A DNA stretch of 64,000 bases, from the NCBI RefSeq assembly GCF_902859875.1, contig NZ_CADIKF010000007.1, positions 1 to 64,000 of the forward strand. The letters run 5' to 3'. Position numbers and translations under genes: made by a program. The notes under the pieces are model-generated. The model worked only from the letters and a program-made list of their open reading frames with translations, searched no databases and was not told the origin of the DNA. Shown in pieces: positions 61,474 to 64,000 of the stretch. Within the stretch, counting starts at the first letter, position 1, and the number at the start of each line of letters is the position of its first letter. This DNA comes from Paraburkholderia solisilvae. GTDB lineage: Bacteria; Pseudomonadota; Gammaproteobacteria; Burkholderiales; Burkholderiaceae.

Positions 61474-62628
61474 ATGAAAAGCTCGCTGTCGATCGAAACC
61501 AAACTCCCTACTCACGGCGTTTCCGTCTTTTCACAGATTGCCGCACTGGCCGCCCGATACAACGCGGTGAACCTATGGCAAGGCGCCCCCAACTATTCAC
61601 CCGATCAGACCTTGATTGATTCGGCTACCGAAGCAATGAAGGCCGGGTTCAATCAATATTCCGCGATGACCGGTGTGGCCACATTGCGCGAAGCATTGAC
61701 AGAGAAGATCGCAACGCTCTATGGCACACGCTACGACCCGGAAACGGAAATCACGATTACCGCGGGCGGCAGCGAAGCCATTTACGCAACGATTGCCGCG
61801 CTCGTCAAGCAAGGCGACGAAGTGATTTTCTTCGAGCCCGCCTTCGAGGTCTACGAACCGGTTGTGCGACTGCAGGGCGCAAAGCCGGTGCCCATCCAGA
61901 TACCGCTGGATCGGCTGAAAATCGATTGGAACGAGGTCGCCGCCGCCGTGACGCCGCGTACGCGCATGATCATCGTGAACACGCCGCACAATCCGACCGG
62001 TATCGTCATGGAGGATGAAGACATCGCCGCGCTTACCGCGATCACGCGCGATTCGAACATTATCGTTCTCGCGGATGAAGTCTATGAACACGTGATATTC
62101 GACGGCATGGAACATCGCAGCATGTGCCGATATCCGGAGCTGGCCGAGCGCAGCGTGGTCGTGTTCTCGCTGGGCAAGACCTATCATGTGACGGGCTGGA
62201 GAATCGGCTATTGCGTCGCGCCTGCGGACCTCACAAGCGAAATCCGGAAAATCCATCAGTATCTTGTGTTCAGCGCCCCCACTCCGCTTCAGGTCGCGGT
62301 CGCCAAGGAAGTCTCCCGACCGGAAAGTTACCAACGGCTGCGCGGCTTCTATGAGCAGAAACGCGACATTCTCACGCAAGCGCTATCCACCTCACGCTTC
62401 AAGCTGCGCCCAAGTCATGGCAGCTTCTTCGTGCTCGCGTCGTTCGATCATTTCTCCGATCTGAACGACTTCGACTTTGCAAAGCAACTGCTGGTCGAGA
62501 AAGGTGTCGGCACGATTCCGTTATCGGTCTTCTATGGCCACGGCGCCGAGACCGGCATGATCCGCTTGAGCTTCTGCAAGGATGACGAGACGCTAAGGGA
62601 AGGCGGCCGGCGACTGTCGACTCTATAA
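61474..62628 (+). CDS. PLP-dependent aminotransferase, YbdL-like (methionine aminotransferase)
   Basis: A 384-residue class I/II aminotransferase. The start at 61474 (MKSSLSIETKLPTHGVSVFS) gives almost the length of E. coli YbdL; a TTG at 61438 is the alternative. Substrate-loop NLWQGAPNYSPDQ is near residue 34, the PLP-phosphate region is TAGGSEAIYATIAAL, NTPHNPTG near 170 is conserved, and the Schiff-base Lys is in FSLGKTYHVTGWRIGY near 236. YbdL-type enzymes transaminate methionine and aromatic amino acids with 2-oxo acids. The gene stands alone. Confidence 0.87.
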   Translation: MKSSLSIETKLPTHGVSVFSQIAALAARYNAVNLWQGAPNYSPDQTLIDSATEAMKAGFNQYSAMTGVATLREALTEKIATLYGTRYDPETEITITAGGSEAIYATIAALVKQGDEVIFFEPAFEVYEPVVRLQGAKPVPIQIPLDRLKIDWNEVAAAVTPRTRMIIVNTPHNPTGIVMEDEDIAALTAITRDSNIIVLADEVYEHVIFDGMEHRSMCRYPELAERSVVVFSLGKTYHVTGWRIGYCVAPADLTSEIRKIHQYLVFSAPTPLQVAVAKEVSRPESYQRLRGFYEQKRDILTQALSTSRFKLRPSHGSFFVLASFDHFSDLNDFDFAKQLLVEKGVGTIPLSVFYGHGAETGMIRLSFCKDDETLREGGRRLSTL

Positions 62629-63230
62629 AATGTCGACCTGCGCACCGCCGCTTCGATTCCACGTGCCCCCGCTAGCGCCATTAGCCATGTCTACGGAAAA
62701 GCTGTCTTGAGCGTCGGCGTAACAATCTGACTCACGTCAATTCCGGTCGTCGCGTCGCATGCATGCCGTCGTGCGACGCGACCCCACCGTTCGCCAATCA
62801 CACATACGCGTTCGATTCGCACGCACCCGTTGCCCGCTAAAACGAAGCGGCATGCGCACCACGTGTGCGCGAACGCACCCGTCTCTTCGCAGCATCCTTC
62901 GCATACGCGAAGCGTGGCGCCGCGCCGTACACCCACGCCTGGGAATAAATTCGTTGCGTGCACGAATCTGGTTACAGCGGCGCGAAGCGATTTTCAGCGA
63001 TGCGGTACGCAACAATAGCATCGACGCATGCGGCACTTTCCCGGGCATCCTTGCTACATACCGCAAGCCGTCCGAAATGGAACCTGCGCAAGCCGACATT
63101 TCCATTCCAGCAATTTTAAATTTCCTGATGCGAGTATTTTCAAATCATTACATCGCATCGTACATTCGCCGCCAGTTATCGCGAGGGATCTGTTCCTTCA
63201 CAGATTCCGACAACGGAGATAAGGAGACGA
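62629..63230. promoter_or_regulatory. Porin leader region with several dyads
   Basis: About 600 bases without a gene. GTCGCGTCGCA at 62749-62759 and TGCGACGCGAC at 62772-62782 form a perfect 11-bp inverted repeat with a 12-base spacer. Smaller dyads follow (GCGCAC-cacgt-GTGCGC and CTTCGC-atac-GCGAAG, between about 62850 and 62915). The stretch from about 63100 to 63170 is AT-rich and probably holds the porin promoter. None of the dyads has a T-run; the 11-bp one could be an operator or mark the 3' end of the aminotransferase mRNA. Confidence 0.45.
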
Positions 63231-64000
63231 ATGAAGAAGAGATACATCCTTGCATGTTCGGGCTTGCTCGCCACTCAAGTCGCCCATGCACAAAGTTCCG
63301 TGACCCTGTATGGCATTCTCGACGCGGGGTTCCAATACACCAATAACGTCGCCAACGGTGGCTCGCTGATTCGCCAGACGAGCGGCAACCTGAACGGCAG
63401 CCGCTTCGGGTTTCGCGGCAACGAAGATCTCGGCGGCGGCCTGAGCGCGCAATTCGTACTTGAAGGCGGTTTCGGCCTCAACAACGGCAAGTCCGCCCAG
63501 GACGGCCGATTGTTCGGCCGCCAGGCCTGGGTCGGCTTGAACAGCGACAAGTACGGCCGGATTTCGTTAGGCCGTCAATATGATGCCTTCACCGACACGC
63601 TGATACCGTTGTCAGCCACCTCGCTCGACTTCGCCGATACCGCGTTTGCGCACCCGTTCGACAACGACGACATGATTCACTCATTCCGTCTGAGCAACAC
63701 GGCAAAGTATGTGAGCCCCGTGTATCACGGCCTGAAGCTCGAGGCGCAATACGCGTTTTCGAACAGCACGGACTTCGCCGTGAACCGGGCATACAGCGTC
63801 GGCCTCGCGTATAGCGGCGGTCCGCTGAGTGCCGGCATTGCGTACTTCCAGCTCAACGGCACGCAGAACACGACGATCAACAGTCCGGGAACGGTCGACA
63901 TCAACGAGTCACAGGCGAACAACACGGCGGGCTTCGTGCTCGGCGCCGATGTTCAACGCGTGGCGGGCGCCGGCGTGAACTATGACTTCGGCAAGGCAAA
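63231..64000 (+). CDS. General outer-membrane porin (OpcP/Omp-type), 3' end outside the window
   Basis: The first 256 or so residues of a Gram-negative trimeric porin typical of Burkholderiaceae. The signal MKKRYILACSGLLATQVAHA is followed by mature QSSVTLYGILDAGFQYTNN. Porin landmarks include GSRFGFRGNEDLGGGLSAQF and GRLFGRQAWVGLNSDKYG, then GRISLGRQYDAF and KYVSPVYHGLKLEAQYAFS. It should form a 16-stranded barrel with a constriction loop. The start is fixed by AAGGAGACGA directly before the ATG. The gene is still open at base 64000. Confidence 0.93.
   Translation, partial: MKKRYILACSGLLATQVAHAQSSVTLYGILDAGFQYTNNVANGGSLIRQTSGNLNGSRFGFRGNEDLGGGLSAQFVLEGGFGLNNGKSAQDGRLFGRQAWVGLNSDKYGRISLGRQYDAFTDTLIPLSATSLDFADTAFAHPFDNDDMIHSFRLSNTAKYVSPVYHGLKLEAQYAFSNSTDFAVNRAYSVGLAYSGGPLSAGIAYFQLNGTQNTTINSPGTVDINESQANNTAGFVLGADVQRVAGAGVNYDFGKA

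Overview
The window looks like a chromosomal segment of a Burkholderiaceae bacterium, most likely Paraburkholderia or a close Burkholderia relative. The reasons are the high-GC coding with strong third-position bias, an OpcP-type porin, DUF2827 proteins, a trimeric autotransporter with an extended signal peptide region, and a type VI secretion system (T6SS) whose effector belongs to a family typical of Burkholderia. No tRNA, rRNA, CRISPR array or replication origin was seen.

Region 1 (1-8.4 kb) is accessory and decayed. It holds the end of an ISNCY-type transposase, the start of a second such transposase, an SDR oxidoreductase, two IS6-type transposase remnants bracketing a broken AMP-ligase gene, an MFS exporter, an FkbM methyltransferase and a GlxA/AraC regulator.

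Region 2 (8.4-20 kb, minus strand) is a surface-adhesion locus. A serine/threonine-rich trimeric autotransporter adhesin of about 1,873 residues, with three 555-bp tandem repeats in its gene, is followed by three DUF2827 genes that look like GT-B glycosyltransferases and by an OmpA-type lipoprotein. An EAL-domain (c-di-GMP phosphodiesterase) gene lies just upstream.

Region 3 (20-29 kb, minus strand) is regulatory. An OmpR-type response regulator, a FecR/LysM envelope protein and a CHASE2 sensor kinase form one operon with a lipoprotein gene behind it. A large MalT-type (LAL) LuxR regulator sits beside the T6SS.

Region 4 (29.3-60.3 kb) is a complete T6SS in two divergent arms separated by an AT-rich regulatory region (52.1-52.6 kb). 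The left arm reads tssB, tssC, vgrG, DUF4123 adaptor, VasX/BTH_I2691-type effector, four tandem membrane paralogues (probable immunity proteins), PAAR, an unknown membrane protein, tssM, tssA, tssF, tssG, tssJ. The right arm reads tssK, tssL, an OmpA-domain anchor, hcp, tssH, tssE. All thirteen core components are present. The most unusual feature is the immunity array: every paralogue is followed by a copy of the effector gene's 3' end. This shows repeated duplication of an effector-tail plus immunity unit between the effector and PAAR genes, with divergence concentrated in the membrane-spanning hairpin.

Region 5 (60.3-64 kb) is ordinary chromosome: an alpha/beta hydrolase, a YbdL-like aminotransferase and the 5' part of a general porin that runs off the window.
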